A stretch of 64,000 nucleotides of DNA from Lepiota brunneoincarnata (Eukaryota > Basidiomycota > Agaricomycetes > Agaricales > Agaricaceae), in assembly GCA_023014365.1 (NCBI GenBank), contig JAEBUN010000004.1, positions 1,674,001 through 1,738,000 of the forward strand, in the 5' to 3' direction. Positions 7,562-20,413 of the stretch are shown piece by piece. The stretch's first letter is position 1. Each line of letters opens with the position of its first letter. Under the pieces are notes generated by a model. The model had not been told where the DNA came from. It made no database searches and was given only the letters and a program-made list of their open reading frames with translations. The translations under genes and the position numbers were made by a program.

Positions 7562-10500
7562 ATGGACTCCTCCCTGCGCACTCGCCGCCCATCTCAGGCG
7601 CCTCGCAAGGCCACGCAGCGCTCACCCAGCAAGCTCACCAAGCAAACTAATCGCGATGCTCGCAAATCCCGCGTCGACGACAAGATCAAGAAGCGCATGT
7701 CTATGCGCTATGCCGACATCTCTAGCCCAACCGAACTCAATGCCATCCCGGCGGTACCCAACATCCCTGGTGTAATTTCTTCCTCGAGACGCACCAGAGG
7801 GGAGCCTTCACGAGAAGATGAGGACCTCAGAGACCGGTCGTCTAGGCCTCAGGACGGCAGCATCAAGTCCGAAGACAAGAAACTCCTCAGTTCCGACAAT
7901 TTCGATGCGGACGCTTGTAGGTCCCCCCTATCTGCCCCTAGTTATACATTGAACTATATCCAGTTATTAAAATCAAACTTGCCAATTCAACGGAGGCCGA
8001 ACTTAGGAGCCTCCAGTCGTCTCTACGTGCAGCCAAAGACGACACAGCATCCGACCTCCAACGTTCTGTCTTTAAAAAGTATTCATCGCTCGTCTTCCAA
8101 TGTCGCAGCCATCTGACCCTAAGTTCAGCTACGCCGAATTCGTCCTCATCTCTAAAGAAATATCCGTTCTCGAAAATGAAATGCTCGAGCTCAAGGACCT
8201 ACTCTCTGAATATAGGTCTATGCCGTCTATGCTGCACATACCTGATCCCACCTCCTCGAGCACTTGGAACCCTATCTACTTACAAACGTTCTTCTGTCGC
8301 CGACCTTCGTATCCTTTACTTCAATCAGATGCAAGCACTGCATGCCTCAATTGAGGGTGCAGCCAAGTTTGTTCCCACCACCCCTGGCAGGCATGTTGTC
8401 GGTGAAATGGAGGGTGTATATAGCCTAAATGCTGCAACGTACAAGATTGTAGGAAAGGTCAAGTTCGTTATTCTGGACGATGCGGTCCTCGTCGCAAGGA
8501 GACGTAGGAGAAACGCTGGTGCCAGCGACGGATCGACTGCCAACGAGGGAAAGCTCGTCGCGGAAAGATGTTGGCCCCTCAGCGATATGCTGGTTCTCGA
8601 CACTAAAGATTCGCCCAGTGCGTTGATTTGACTGCATGCCCACGCTGGGGCCTCCCTGATATAAATGACCAGATATGACCAATGTTTTCAAGATTCGGCA
8701 AGGCAAAGAGACACATGTATACAGAACAGAAGTGGCCGCCAATAAGAAATCCCTTCTTTCCCAATTCAGGCAGGTCGCAGATGAATTGGCCGCGAAAAAG
8801 AGAAAAGAACGCGAGGGTGAACATGAGCGGCGGAAAAGCATGTGGCAGGGTGGCGACGTTCGTCATTCAATATTTGTCCTAAAACTTCTGTTGACCCCTC
8901 TTGCATAGAGGAGTTCCATCGCGCCACCGCCTATACCAGAATGGATGGTTGACCTCGCGAAACGAGGTGGCGACATTCCTGGAGCCAGTAATGTTGATGA
9001 TGCGAAGGAAAAGGCTGAGAGAGATGCACGGTGGGTAGGAGAGTGGTCCGATGATCTGAGTGTCGCAATTGCTCTCCGTGAATGGATGAAAGCTGTTGAC
9101 CTGATCGAACAAGGTCCTTGGCTTCGCTTACTCTGCAATACTATGCTTGACTCTTCTATTAGGACAAGCCCGTCTACCAGTTACGCCTCTTCTACAGACC
9201 AAGCTCCCCAGTTTGAAGAACCAACTTACCACCTCCCTTCTCACATCACTCTCCCTGCCTTCTAACAAGAAATCCACCTCCGTCATATTGATTACTCTTC
9301 TGGTCCGGCTGAAAGCTTCTGCAGCAGCTCGAAAAACATTTTTAGAGATGCGTACTGGGGTGATTACGGGCCTCATGAGAAGAATTCGGTTCGAGGGGGA
9401 TATTAGTTCGTATATTGGAGATCTTAGTGTTGTCTGGTTTACGGGAATCAAGCACACGGCAGACTGGTACTTGGCAAGTTTCAAGGACAATGAGTCAACG
9501 AGCGGTAAGCAAAAAATCCTACTGCACATTTCGTACTTTGAAACTCTCTATTATAGCATTCGTGGTGTGGGCACAAAACCAGTTGCGAGTGTTTGCAGAA
9601 ATGTTCAGGAAACAAGTTTACACGAAGGACGTAGAATCTGAAGTCGTTCAAGAGGCTATTGCAATCGCTCAGATGGAAAGTCGGAAAGTACGTTACATTT
9701 CTTTCTCATTTGCGAAGGCAGGCCTCGCCTAATGGAGTTCTAGCTTCTGCAAGAGCATGGGTTAGATTTCCGCTACCTCCTTGACCGTTTGTTGGTCGAG
9801 AAGCCAAAAGAAACCAACAAGGGCTCAACTCATTTCTCGTTGGCCGCTCACAGAATGTCAAAACAAGGTGATCTGGCGTCTCTAGTCAAACGGCTCGAGC
9901 CCCCGGCGTCCCATCCTCAGTCTCTGCCGCAACCGCTAGAGAAGGGACACCTGCCCCAGATTCAACAACTGCCACCCCCGCCCCCTCCACCAACCCTCTC
10001 AGCCCCTCCGCCGCCTACCCGACGTCGCACCCCGATGCCTCCTTCTGCTTTCAAAGAAAATGCACTAAGTAGCCTGAGGAGTGACACACCACCTCCGAGC
10101 GAAACAACACCTTCCCCCAGGACGCCACAGCCAGGACCCTCATTATCGGCATCCGTATACCCCGCCTCCTCCACACTTCCGACCCCTGCATACCCTAGTC
10201 GGTCTCGTACGCCCATCTCTGCTGCCGCGGACGCTAACCTCAATACACTCCCTCCAGTAATGCCCCTACCCGCCACTCCGACTCCTAATCCGGTACCTAT
10301 CACTGGCCTTACATCGCCCAATAGAATGGCGAGGTCGCCACCACCAAGTGGAGGTCTAGGCCCAGGAATATTCCCTTCTGCTTTGATCCCTGGATCGGGC
10401 AGATCTGGCGGTAGCAGTGTTCGGGATCGAACCGTCGGCGACAAGGCAGATAGAGATTGGGAACCCGCAAGTTCTGGTGGGACTATGAAGTCGAGGGCCA

Positions 10501-10634
10501 TACGCGGTGGTCTCGCCTCTGGATCTCTTCCCCCTAGATCAGTGAATAGGCCTGGAAGCCAGCTGGGGAGTAGTGGAGGAACCGGACAGCAGATGCCCAG
10601 GGGCATCGTTCCTCAGCGGGAGGGCATGATTTGA
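7562..10634 (+). CDS. EXO84: Exocyst complex subunit EXO84
   Basis: Exo84 is one of eight exocyst subunits that tether secretory vesicles at the plasma membrane. The start MDSSLRTRRPSQAPRKATQR precedes a basic, disordered N-terminus. Next is the conserved coiled-coil/Vps51-type block (QRSVFKNYAEFVLISKEI, ENEMLELKDLLSEYRSM). A PH-like domain follows (GEMEGVYSLNAATYKIVGKV, KFVILDDAVLVARR). The C-terminal cullin-repeat region includes LSVAIALREWMKAVDLIEQG, RLKASAAARKTFLEMR, FEGDISSYIGDLSVVWFTGI, KHTADWYLASFKDNES and FAEMFRKQVY. The tail, about 270 residues, is Pro/Ser-rich and probably disordered, ending REGMI. At least seven short introns; I see no break. Confidence 0.92.
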
Positions 10635-10749
10635 TTGATTCTTACAAGTTCAGGGTTCCGGTCGTTTCTCTCTTTCTCCTTGTATATGTATTTTCAATTG
10701 TCAAAGTATGTTGGTATTTAATAGAAAGTTGAACTATAAAACCCACGAA

Positions 10750-13435
10750 TTAATGATCAAAGGAGTTCCTAATCCACGAAAAATCTGCAAGGTCGGCAAT
10801 CCTTGGTTCAATTCGGGACTGTGCGGTGGCTCCATGAACATATTCGTCCATTCCAGGAGAAAGCAACTCACCAGGCGGGTAATCAATATTCTCAGGAAGA
10901 AGATACCAGGTTCCTAAAAACTCTAAGATATTCTGCATCTGATATTGTAACTGTGGACACGCACTATCCTCGTTGGGATTCTTATCAGCAGTGGTGTTGC
11001 CATCGCCGAGGAAGTAGAACCGGTTCTTAGCATCGCTGTCCAATCTTTCGTAGTTATAGTCTTCCCAACGGGGATGCTGAAGCGTCTTAGCTGCGTGCAG
11101 AGGCGAACCTGTGGGAATACATGAGCAAGGCGATGAGTGACCCCACTCTAACAATGACGTCCCACCTGGCCAGAGGTTGATGATCCGTCCATCTTCGGAT
11201 CTACCGGCCTTGTACCAAGAACGACATTTCTGGCCGAAGACGGTCTAATTGGGGATATATTGGAGGTAGAAAACATCTTCAAAAACACTAGCACATTACC
11301 CTGGGGAAGTAGACCTGTTCAAGGCTAAGCACTTCGCCTGCAACATACATAGAAACGGCCTCGTACCTCTGTATATTGATCGAAGTCGCTCACAGCCTCC
11401 GCCTTGGGTTCCATGCTCTTTAGCCTTTCCCGCTGAATTTTGAGCGTGGCTTTGACAGCATAGTCGGCCTGGTGTTCAATAATCACCAACAGAGAACCTG
11501 CACCGACCCCCGAGTTGGGCCCTAATACATGAAAAAAGTTGGGGAAGCCATCGGTAGCGACTCCGAGATATGTCCTCGGGTAAGGTGTGTATTTGTCAGA
11601 GAGATCGACTCCATTTCGACCGACGATTGGGAATGGATAACAATATGAAGTGTCAAAGCCTGCCAAGGTAGTGATATGTCCATTAGTTGAATTCGAGTAT
11701 TGGAGTAATATTCACCAGTCGCACAGACTATCACATCGAGCTCCTGTTGTTTGCCGTCATCCGTCTCAATACCAGAGGGTATGATTCTCTTGATGTCCAC
11801 CGGCACGAAATCGCACTTCAAAGAGTGTCGTCAATAAGAGGCGATAAACTTTAAGTGCGACCATACATTATCTTCGCAAAGCGCCTCAAGATAACCAGGT
11901 CCGGGTGTCAAACGCCGACAAGCAATTGCGAAGTCGGGAATGACTGTTGTGTTGTGAATAATTTAGGAGTAGAGAAGAAACCGCTCACGATAATCCGCTA
12001 TCCAAGGCTTCTTCGCTAGACGACGCAACATGTCCTTTCTGAATTCTTCCTGTGCAAGCTTCTGGATCGGATGGCCGTGCAATGTAGCAACATGAGCGAC
12101 CTTGAGGAATGTCACTCAGGGAATTTCAGCCGCGCTTCTTCTGTCCCTCACCATGAGGTCATTCTCTATTTGCCTGCGATATTCCTGGTAGCATTTGTCG
12201 TCTTCAAACCCTTTCCAATCCTGTTCCGTAAAATAATCTATCCGGCACTTAAGTTACCCAATCACAAAGTAGGGCACGAAAGACATGACTGACAGTTCGA
12301 CACCTCTTCTCCATTAGCAAGTCGCATGAGTTGGTCTTTCGCAAAGGTAGCAGATATCCACGTTTTTCCACGAACGTAGTTCACCAGATGTTTCACCCGC
12401 GGTTGGAGGCTGGCAACAATCTGGATTGCTGACGATCCCTATGAACATCTTAAGGGGGATAGATCTAAGCCTAGCGACTGGGAAGACACACCACACCGAT
12501 AACGCCAACCCGCTTATTGCCCCAAGTTTTGACAGTATCCTCCCATGGACCTTCGCCTTCTTTGGTCTTCCAGTCGGCACTATGAATGAGTTCTCCCTGG
12601 AAGGTTCCGAGACCTTTGATATCGGGCCATGTCCATCGGCTCAAAACACCGGTAGCAGATATCAGGACGTCAGTTGTGACTTCAATATCTTCAGTCTCCC
12701 CGTCTCTTCCAGCGATGGGCCTTTTGATAGTGATTCTCCACTTTCCAGCAACTTCATCATAACGGGCGGCAAGTACCCGGTGTTGTAACTTGATATATGG
12801 ATCAAGCTTATATTTGTTTACGACTCCTTCGAGATATTGGCAAATCTCCGGCCCTGAAGCATAGAATGCAGACCATTTTTTCTGCAGTGTCCCATTGTTT
12901 GAGCGAGATTCAATGTGTGATTTAGGGGACTGCGAGACCCACGTTGTTCTCGAATGTAAGTTGATACTGTGGAAGCACCAGATCGTCAGTGTCAACAAAC
13001 TGCAGCAAGTGTGGAATATGATTCTCAATTTCTCACAGAATGCGACGGAACGTCACAGGAGAGACCCTGTCAAGAAGTTCGATCTGGGTTATTGGGTGGA
13101 TGTTATACGCGCGACGGGCCGTTCTCACAGGGTACCTATTCGCAAACCAAGTACCGCCAATACCACGATGTGCATCATAAATGGTGAGATTGATATTCTT
13201 AACCTTTTGTCGAAGGCTAGAGTTGTTTCATTACCGTTCTTTTCGTTTGGCGGAACCATACGCAACAAATACCGAATGCCTGCAACAATGCCTAGAACAC
13301 TATCAGCTGTCCCAAGACTTGCGTAAAAAAGAACAGGAGGAACGTACCACTGAGACCTGCTCCAATGACCACGACTTTGATAGGCCGTGGCTCATCGACA
13401 CAAAAGTCCCCTAGTTCGTATTGTCTATCTGACAT
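10750..13435 (-). CDS. Baeyer-Villiger / class B flavin monooxygenase
   Basis: These enzymes use FAD and NADPH to insert oxygen into ketones. From 13435: MSDRQYELGDF, then IKVVVIGAGLSG (FAD Rossmann motif GxGxxG), GGTWFANRYPGLSCDVPSHS, YQLTFENN and WSAFYASGPEI. The Baeyer-Villiger fingerprint FxGxxxHxxxW appears as FQGELIHSADW. Next comes a second nucleotide-binding block (KRVGVIG, interrupted by an intron), DVIVCATG, and FPNFFHVLGPNSGVGAGSLL. The C-terminus ends WIRNSFDH before the stop at 10750. About ten introns. The catalytic motifs are intact, so it should be active. The substrate cannot be told; no secondary-metabolite backbone gene is close by. Confidence 0.9.
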
Positions 13436-14449
13436 AGTCGTGGGGGCAAGTGGTTTGGCCTGCATTCTACGAAGACTCGTATATTTTATAGTCAGGGTCA
13501 CATGCCAGACTGGGCCAAGGTGTCTTAAGCGGTAGATAAGTGGCTTTATTGATAGCAACTCCCAGGAAGATCGGCGAATTGGTATCGGGCCAAGTATAAG
13601 TCCTCAAATCTGGGACCATTCGGGGCTCCTGGGAAGTTGTCGGGGTGATGTGAGCACCCCTAGACCGCTCAGGCGGTGTCTCTAATGTCGGAGGACCAGG
13701 AGTAAGCGTTGCGCCTGGGATCGGGATCGGGAAAACTATTTGGCGTTGGGAAAAGTTGATCATGTTGAACAGCTGGCTCATCGGGCTTTTCTGCCTTACC
13801 CCCCCGTTCAGCTATTTCTTACTTAGTCATAGATAGAGGGCTTTTCGTGTGTGTGGTGAGGAAAGGGATGATAGATGCTGGCAGAGATGGTGTCGGACGA
13901 GGAAACAGATAGCGCGACAAGAAAATAATGAAGGGACACTGCTGGTGTATGGCTATATTTGAACGTGAGATATTCTTTGATTATATGCATCATTGTGAAT
14001 ATAATAAATATCCATTTACCATCTGGCCTTGGGCAATTGCATGTTTATGATATTTATGATTGTTATGTCCTTGCCTGATATTTTAGAACATAACCAAAGG
14101 ATATTGCATGTTTAAACTTCAGAAATAGTCATACGCCAACAGTGGGATTAGCCACACATGTCACATGATCAGCATGGCAATCTCACATCAGGATACACAA
14201 TCTTTATAATAATATAATGCTCTGTCAGAGATAGAGAAATATTATGATCTCCGATTGAATGAAATCACGACACCTACCAAAGAGCCAGCTCGGGTGTTAT
14301 AAATGAGTCTAGGAAATAACAAGGGCGCGACGAGGACGCATATAATACATTCACAGTCTGAGCCGAAGATTTGGTATTCAAGCCTGATAGTGACAGCGAG
14401 GAAATAAAGTGAGGGGTGAGAGAACGCATAGGATCTCTGTTGACAGTGA
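13436..14449. promoter_or_regulatory. BVMO upstream region; AT-rich spacer to the RhoGEF 3' end
   Basis: About 1 kb. Just upstream of the BVMO start (minus strand) is a TATA box, ACTATAAAATATACG (about 13479-13493), roughly 50 bp from the ATG. An open frame of 104 codons at 13467-13781 (minus, MSQLFNMINFSQRQ...) overlaps this TATA box, so it is probably promoter sequence, though a small gene is possible. From about 13950 to 14230 the DNA is clearly AT-rich with short palindromes. No RNA gene seen. Confidence 0.45.
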
Positions 14450-16299
14450 TTATGTCGAAGAGCCCACACGAAAGGCGGCATGGTCCTGAGCTCTATCGGC
14501 TTTTTCGGCTAATGTCATCGCTGCATTAGCGGCGCGCTCGACCGTGGTCCTGATCTCCATGGAAGACGGGGTATGAACGAATAGATCTGTGACAAGTGTA
14601 ACTCAGCACCAGATACTCCACGGGCACTACTAATGCTCACCTTTGAGTAGTAAAACATAGCGAGTAATTCGCTGCGTGGGGAAAATTGCGAGGTCTCTAA
14701 CCGTGGGCTTGTGGGCAGCTTTGCTACCCTTGTGGGTCCGAGTAACCATAAACATGATATCATCGATGCTGAAAGTTGACCCTTTAGCGTGCATTTTCCT
14801 GCCCCATGATCCAACACGTTTGGTCAACACGGCCGGATCCAACTGGCTAGTGATAGTGCTCGGTCCGGGGGCGCTGTTGGAGCGTTTCACAGGGGGGTCG
14901 TGACCGGAGGTAGTAAAGAACCCTCCTACTACTTCACACCACTGTACAAAAGGCAACCTCCAAACGTTCGTAGACTTGAATAAACGCAGTGCAGACGCCG
15001 AGGACGCTTGGGTCCGCTTCCATGGCGCCCAGGAGGGTGTCACTGGCACTGATGAGGGCAGGCAGTCGGCATGTCATCGATGGAGGAGGGGGGGACTGCG
15101 TTTCACCCTGAGCAAGGATGTTCAGGGATCTGAGGTAGTGGCGTTCCGTGCAAATCAATTCTCGGCAAACTAGAAGTGCCCGTCGGGCAGTGTACCAAGG
15201 CTTGGAGGTGTCGTTGGATATAATGGCGCTAGTTTGTAGAGGAATATTGTCCCAATTCGGGGGTTCTGGGTCATCACAGACTAGTATTTCATCGGGGGGT
15301 GTCGGGAGGTCGGGCAGAAACCTGGGCGTGGGTCTTTGAGTGGAACGTAAGCCTCGAAGCCGTAACTCTTCTAGTAACTCTACGAGATTTTCGTCAGTTA
15401 TCCGATCGTCAGAAATAATGTTGGCCAGAGTCCAACGACGGTGCTGGGAGTGACTAGGTAGGTTGGCATCTAGCTGACACTGGGATTTTTGTACATCATC
15501 CACCCCCTTGTGCGTATCTCCTTGTCCACCCATTGTGCCAGGGTACGATACTCTGCAGTCGATAGCTACTTCGGTATCCGAGATTCTAAGCTTTGGCCAC
15601 ATGTAAGTGTTTCCAATACTAGACAGAACATAGCCGGAAACAACAAGTGGAGAGGATATTTCGCCGATCCAAGCGAGAGAAGTGAGAGCTTCTGTGCCAA
15701 TGGAGTTCGGGAGACAACGAGGGTGAGGAGAACGCAGGCCATGAAGCTGTGGTTTATCCAGCTAGGGGAAGGTGTTTGTGATATTATCATGTCGCAAAAT
15801 CGGGTTTACATACGGGAAGGGTGTCTGGAAACTTGATGAAGGAAGGTTGATTGTCTCTGCAAATATGCTTGTTGGAGGGACTGGGCAGGGATTCACTCTT
15901 TTGATGTGGCCTGGGCTTTGTTAGGGGGCACAGATTCACGGTTGTTTCTGGGTAAGATAGCGACAGCTTACTCCAAACTACACTTTTATGCGTCCGAATA
16001 ATTTGTGCCCGCTCTTCTAAAACCAATAAACGTGGCTTTGGTGTTTGTGTGGAAGTCTGGGCTGAAGAGTCATCGGGAGTGTGTGGTATACTTGAATAAG
16101 GCAGTGTGGGGTACACGAGAGGCTGAGTGTAGGAAGGTGCTCCATCTCCAGATAAGATTATTTCTGGGCCCTTCTTGTTGTCGGGTGTGATTGGGTGCGA
16201 GAAACGAAACGCACTGGTCGACAATGCAGTAAATAATGATCGATTCTTGTCCGGTGAATTAGCGCTCGAAGGTGGAGGCAGGTCTGGCGTTGAAGCCAT
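14450..16299 (-). CDS. Dbl-homology (RhoGEF) domain protein
   Basis: DH-domain proteins activate Rho-family GTPases. The chosen start (16299, MASTPDLPPPSSANSPDKNR) opens a Ser/Pro-rich N-terminus with a basic/hydrophobic patch (LLVLEERAQIIRTHKS). After several introns comes the DH domain: RRALLVCRELICTERHYLRSLNIL (CR1), LGVCTAFIQVYERLEVAFVQWCEVVGG, and KPTVRDLAIFPTQRITRYVLLLKDLFVHTP (CR3, the most diagnostic block; cited in parts). The protein ends with a short helix (RTTVERAANAAMTLAEKADR) and FRVGSST. I see no PH domain after the DH, which is unusual, since most DH domains are followed by one. Total is about 470 residues. The stop is at 14450-14452. Its GTPase partner cannot be told. Confidence 0.78.
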
Positions 16300-16868
16300 C
16301 AGGATAGCCAGAGGCGAAGCAAAATAAGAGTTCCATGTGTGCGTAGATATAAGAAGATGGGAGTGACAGGGCGGTGGAGCGGCAGAGATGATTGTAACCA
16401 ATAAGAAGAGGGTCATGATGGCATTGGTGCTGCGACTTGCCCCTTTCTCCGAATGACGCCATGGATGAGTGCATTATAGCTCTCTGGCCGTGGTCCCCAG
16501 GTACTATTGTTATGGCACGTAGAAATGCGTTATTATAGCGGGCGTCGGTAGTTGGACGCTGAACGTCGGAAGGATATGTCGTGCTGCATTCAGAATCCTT
16601 GGGCGCGCGACAAACGCAGAAACGGCGTTGAGTTTGATAGTTCCATGGGCCCACAAGTGTCGCCCAGGTGTAGGGTGTGCTCCTGTGTGTTTGCCAATTT
16701 TGGTTGCCGTGTACCCCTTCCACGTGCTGTGTCTGCGGTCCGCGCCGGCATGAGTCCTTTCACAACATCGACTCGGAAGCCGCGTATGTCGTATTGACGT
16801 CGGACGGAAAGCCTATCATCTTGGTCGCAAAGCACGGAATTTCCCTCAAGCACTCTGTCTTCATTAGG
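16300..16868. promoter_or_regulatory. Divergent region between the RhoGEF and AP-3 delta
   Basis: About 570 bp between outward-facing starts. The open frame leading into AP-3 delta extends upstream to 16677 but lacks family features, so I take it as 5' UTR. No TATA box or RNA gene recognised. Confidence 0.4.
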
Positions 16869-19800
16869 ATGTGGGAGCGAACCCTTCAGGACCTCATTCG
16901 CGGCCTTCGTGCCAACAAGAGGGATGAATCGAAATTCATAGCCAAGGCTGTTGACGAAATCAGGCAAGAGATTAAGGGTGATGACATGGAGCTCAAGGCG
17001 GCGGCTGTATTGAAACTCACCTATGTGCGTTGCCGGATACTTTATACTCACCCTCGACTCCCCATTTACATTGCTCAGCTCGACATGTTAGGTTATGACA
17101 TGAGTTGGGCCTCTTTCCATGTCGTCGAAGTCATGTCCTCCCCAAGGTTTCATGTGAAGAGTGTCGGGTACCTTGCTGCTGCCCAGTCCTTCAATGAAGA
17201 TACTGATGTGCTCATGCTCACGACCAACCTCCTGAAGAAAGTAAGAGAGATACCTCACCACTGAACTGCGCGCCGATATTCAACTCTATGTGTTGCATTA
17301 GGACCTAAGTTCCAATCCAGTCGACATCGCTCTGACGCTGAATGGTTTATCGGCTATCGTCACATCAGACCTCGCTCGCGACCTCGCCTCTGAGTTGGTT
17401 GCGATGCTCAACCACTCTCGTCCTCAAGTCCGCAAGCGTGCTGTTGCAGCAGTATACAGAGTGGTTGAAAAGTATCCCGATGCAACTTCGCATGCCCGTC
17501 TGCGACTGATTGAGAAATTGGAGGATCCAGACCCTGGTATGTCCCCTCTCTTGCGTTGGCGCATCACGCTTCAACTATTTCTTAGGTGTCGTTGCAGCGA
17601 CCGTAAATGTCCTATGCGAGTTAGCGAGACGGAACCCTCAGGATTACCTCACTCTGGCACCACAACTATTCCATCTTATGACAACATCCACCAACAACTG
17701 GATGCTCATCAAAATCATCAAATTAGTGAGTTTGAACTCGGGTGTTTTGTATGGTGCTGCTGCTCACAGTAGCCAGTTCGGATCACTATCCCCTTACGAA
17801 CACAGACTCGTTAAGAAACTCCAGCCACCGATCACAGAGCTCATATCGACCACGCCTGCGATTTCTTTGTTGTACGAATGTGTACATACTTGCATCATCG
17901 GAGGCATGCTTCAGGGCTCCTCGGGAGATGCGTTGGCCGAGCTTTGTGTTTCTAAATTAGCTGCTTTCATCCAAGACACAGATCAGAACCGTGCGTCAAT
18001 TTCAATCTCGTTGCCGGCTTTCTCGTCTCTGATCGTTCATCAGTGAAGTATATCGCATTGCTTGCCATGGCCAAGATTGTACCAAGCCACCCACACCTTG
18101 TTGCTGAATACCAGGATACTATTCTTGCCAGTGTCAATGACCAAGATATTAGCATTCGCATGCGTGCACTTGACCTGGTTACTGCAATGGTTAGGTCGGT
18201 GGCTCTATTCTTGTGTCTGTATTCACATTTTTCCAGGTGGACAGAAGCAATCTACAATCGATTGTGCAACAACTCCTTTCCCACTTAGTTCCCGACTCAG
18301 CGGCCCCCCTAACTGCTGCGCAATCTCTTGCACGAATCCCTGTCAACGCCCCAACTCATCTCGGTTCTCCAAGTCATTCACCACCGTATCGCCTCATTCT
18401 GTCTCAACGAATACTGGCCATCTGCTCTCGATCAACTTATGAAAATGTCACCAATTTCGAATGGTTTATCTCCGTTCTTGTTGATCTTGCCCATGTAGCG
18501 AATGTGGATGTCGGTGCTGAGATACGAGACCGATTGGTCGATGTCGCAGGACGCGTCCGTGCGGCAAGGCGTTACGCGGTAAAGCTTATGAACTCGATGC
18601 TCAGTGATGACTCTATGCTCCATAATGCAAATGAGGAAGGCAGTTGTTCCGAGATTTTGTGGGCGGCTGCCTGGATATGTGGCGAATACTGCGAGTAAGC
18701 CCCTTGATTCATGTCCGGTCTTTCGCAAATAGTGCTTACTTGATCCATAAGAGAGCTTTCTGAGCCTGAAAGATTACTTCCACACCTCCTCCAGTCGGAC
18801 ATTATCTGCCTCCCTCCTGACACAATTGCAGTTTATGTCCAAGCTGCAGCCAAAATCTTCGGCTTCTGGGCTTCCGAACTAGCACAAAGATGGGACGAAG
18901 AAGTTCTGCTCACAGTCATGAGCGCGGTGGAAAGTATGTCTGAACGGATGACAGCACTCGTTAGAAGCCCACATATTGAGGTCCAAGAACGGGTGTGTCC
19001 CAATCTCCATGCGCAACGTCCCTATATTGATACATATCCATAGGCTGCAAATATTCTCCAACTTTGCAGTTTCATGCTCGCTGATCTTAGCAGCCATCGC
19101 TCTAAACACCCACCGCCAACATACCCCGTATCAGGGCCGTCAACGTCAGCTGATGATATGTCCCCCTTGGGAGTCGATTTTCCGAAGAGTCTTTACCTTA
19201 TTAAGCCCTTGTTCTCCGCGTACGAACTGAACCCTGTTGCATCTAATGCTCAGGCCAGTGTCCCTGTGCCCAATGGTTTGGATTTAGACGCCTGGATAGT
19301 ACCCCCGCCGCAAGAACCCTCTCCCTTGGAAGGACCAATGACAAAGAATAAGAATAAGAAGGGAAAGGGGAAGGAGATGAACGGGAGGCGTCCGAAGGCC
19401 TCAGGCAAAAAGAGACCTAAAGAGCCGGAGCCACTTCAGGATAGTGATACGCTTACTCCCGTTGATCATGATATCGAAACTCCAGAGGAACGAGAGAGGG
19501 TACGTGCTGTTCTCTGTGTGATATGCTTGGCTAAATACTCACAACATTTTTTATTCGCAGCGGAAAGCAGAGAGGCGGGAACAACTCAAGGATGATCCTT
19601 ACTACATCATCGATGATCCACCTCCAAAACCAACTGAAGAAGAGATTGAGTCAATCCCGGTGGTGCGGTTGGAAAATATGCCTTCACTATTGCCGGGTGC
19701 GTTAGAACATCCTGTTGCTCCTAAAAGCCGAGTTTCACGAGTTGAATAGACCCACTGAGTCGAAGACCGCTCCTGCGGGCCACAGCCCAAGACTTTTCGT

Positions 19801-20069
19801 CGTCGGAAAACTTCGTGGTCGAAAGGGACGGAGAAATGCCTGAGAATGCCGCGCCACGAATACCACTCCTCCAACCTTCCGATTCTGGACGGGAAACGCC
19901 CATCCAAGGGGACAGTCTTCTCAAAACTTCGTACATGTTGTCATACCCTCCATACGAGACGGCTGACGATACACGAATGAGCACACCTGAACCAATTAAA
20001 GTTGTTCGGCCGAAGAAAAAGGGCACCTCGAAGCGGTCGACAAATCCGATTGCGTCCGCAAACAAATGA
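16869..20069 (+). CDS. APL5: AP-3 adaptor complex delta subunit
   Basis: Delta-adaptin is a large subunit of AP-3, which carries cargo from Golgi/endosomes to the vacuole. The start MWERTLQDLIRGLRANKRDE is the usual fungal one. The adaptin trunk follows: SKFIAKAVDEIRQEIKGDDM, ELKAAAVLKLTYLDMLGYDM, SWASFHVVEVMSSPRFHVKS, VGYLAAAQSFNEDTDVLMLT, then HEAT-like repeats to about residue 600. The C-terminal part is a low-complexity hinge rich in Lys (KNKNKKGKGKEM; RKAEREQLKDDPYYIIDD). The last junction is inferred: a 93-nt intron from GTGCGT (in ...LLP) to GCCACAG puts the ending (MPENAAPRIPLLQPSDSG ... NPIASANK) in frame. About ten introns; otherwise no break. Confidence 0.91.
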
Positions 20070-20413
20070 TTAATTCGTTGGTTTAGATCTCAGGCTTATA
20101 CCTACTTGATAGCTCAAGGTGTCAAAAAGGGGGATAATATTATCAATACACCATTCATAGGATATTACTGCCAAAGGTAGCAATTGATATACAAGCCGGG
20201 GGAAATGAACAGTAATCGGTGGAGATAGGGGTGGCGGGAAAGAATAACTGTTGGGTGAAAGAGAGATACATGCGTTGTGAGATAGATAGAGAGCTGAAGG
20301 GATTGAAGTTGAAAGAGAGGGTTGTGGTAGCAAAAGTTCGAGTAAAGTCGGGGAGGGTTCAAAGATAAAGAGAATAGGGGAGAAACAACACACCTACTTG
20401 CCCTCACTCTCCC
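20070..20413. other. Convergent 3' region, AP-3 delta / kinase
   Basis: About 340 bp between two stop codons. Purine-rich on the plus strand (AGAGAGATACATGCG, GAAAGAGAGGG). The open frames present have no family features. Nothing else seen. Confidence 0.45.

Noticed and set aside
9962..10606. Minus-strand Gly/Pro-rich open frame
   Set aside because: Antisense of the Pro-rich EXO84 tail; no family features.
13060..13180. Degenerate region in the Baeyer-Villiger gene
   Set aside because: Three short introns explain it; splicing gives RYPGLSCDVPSHS-YQLTFENN, fully conserved.
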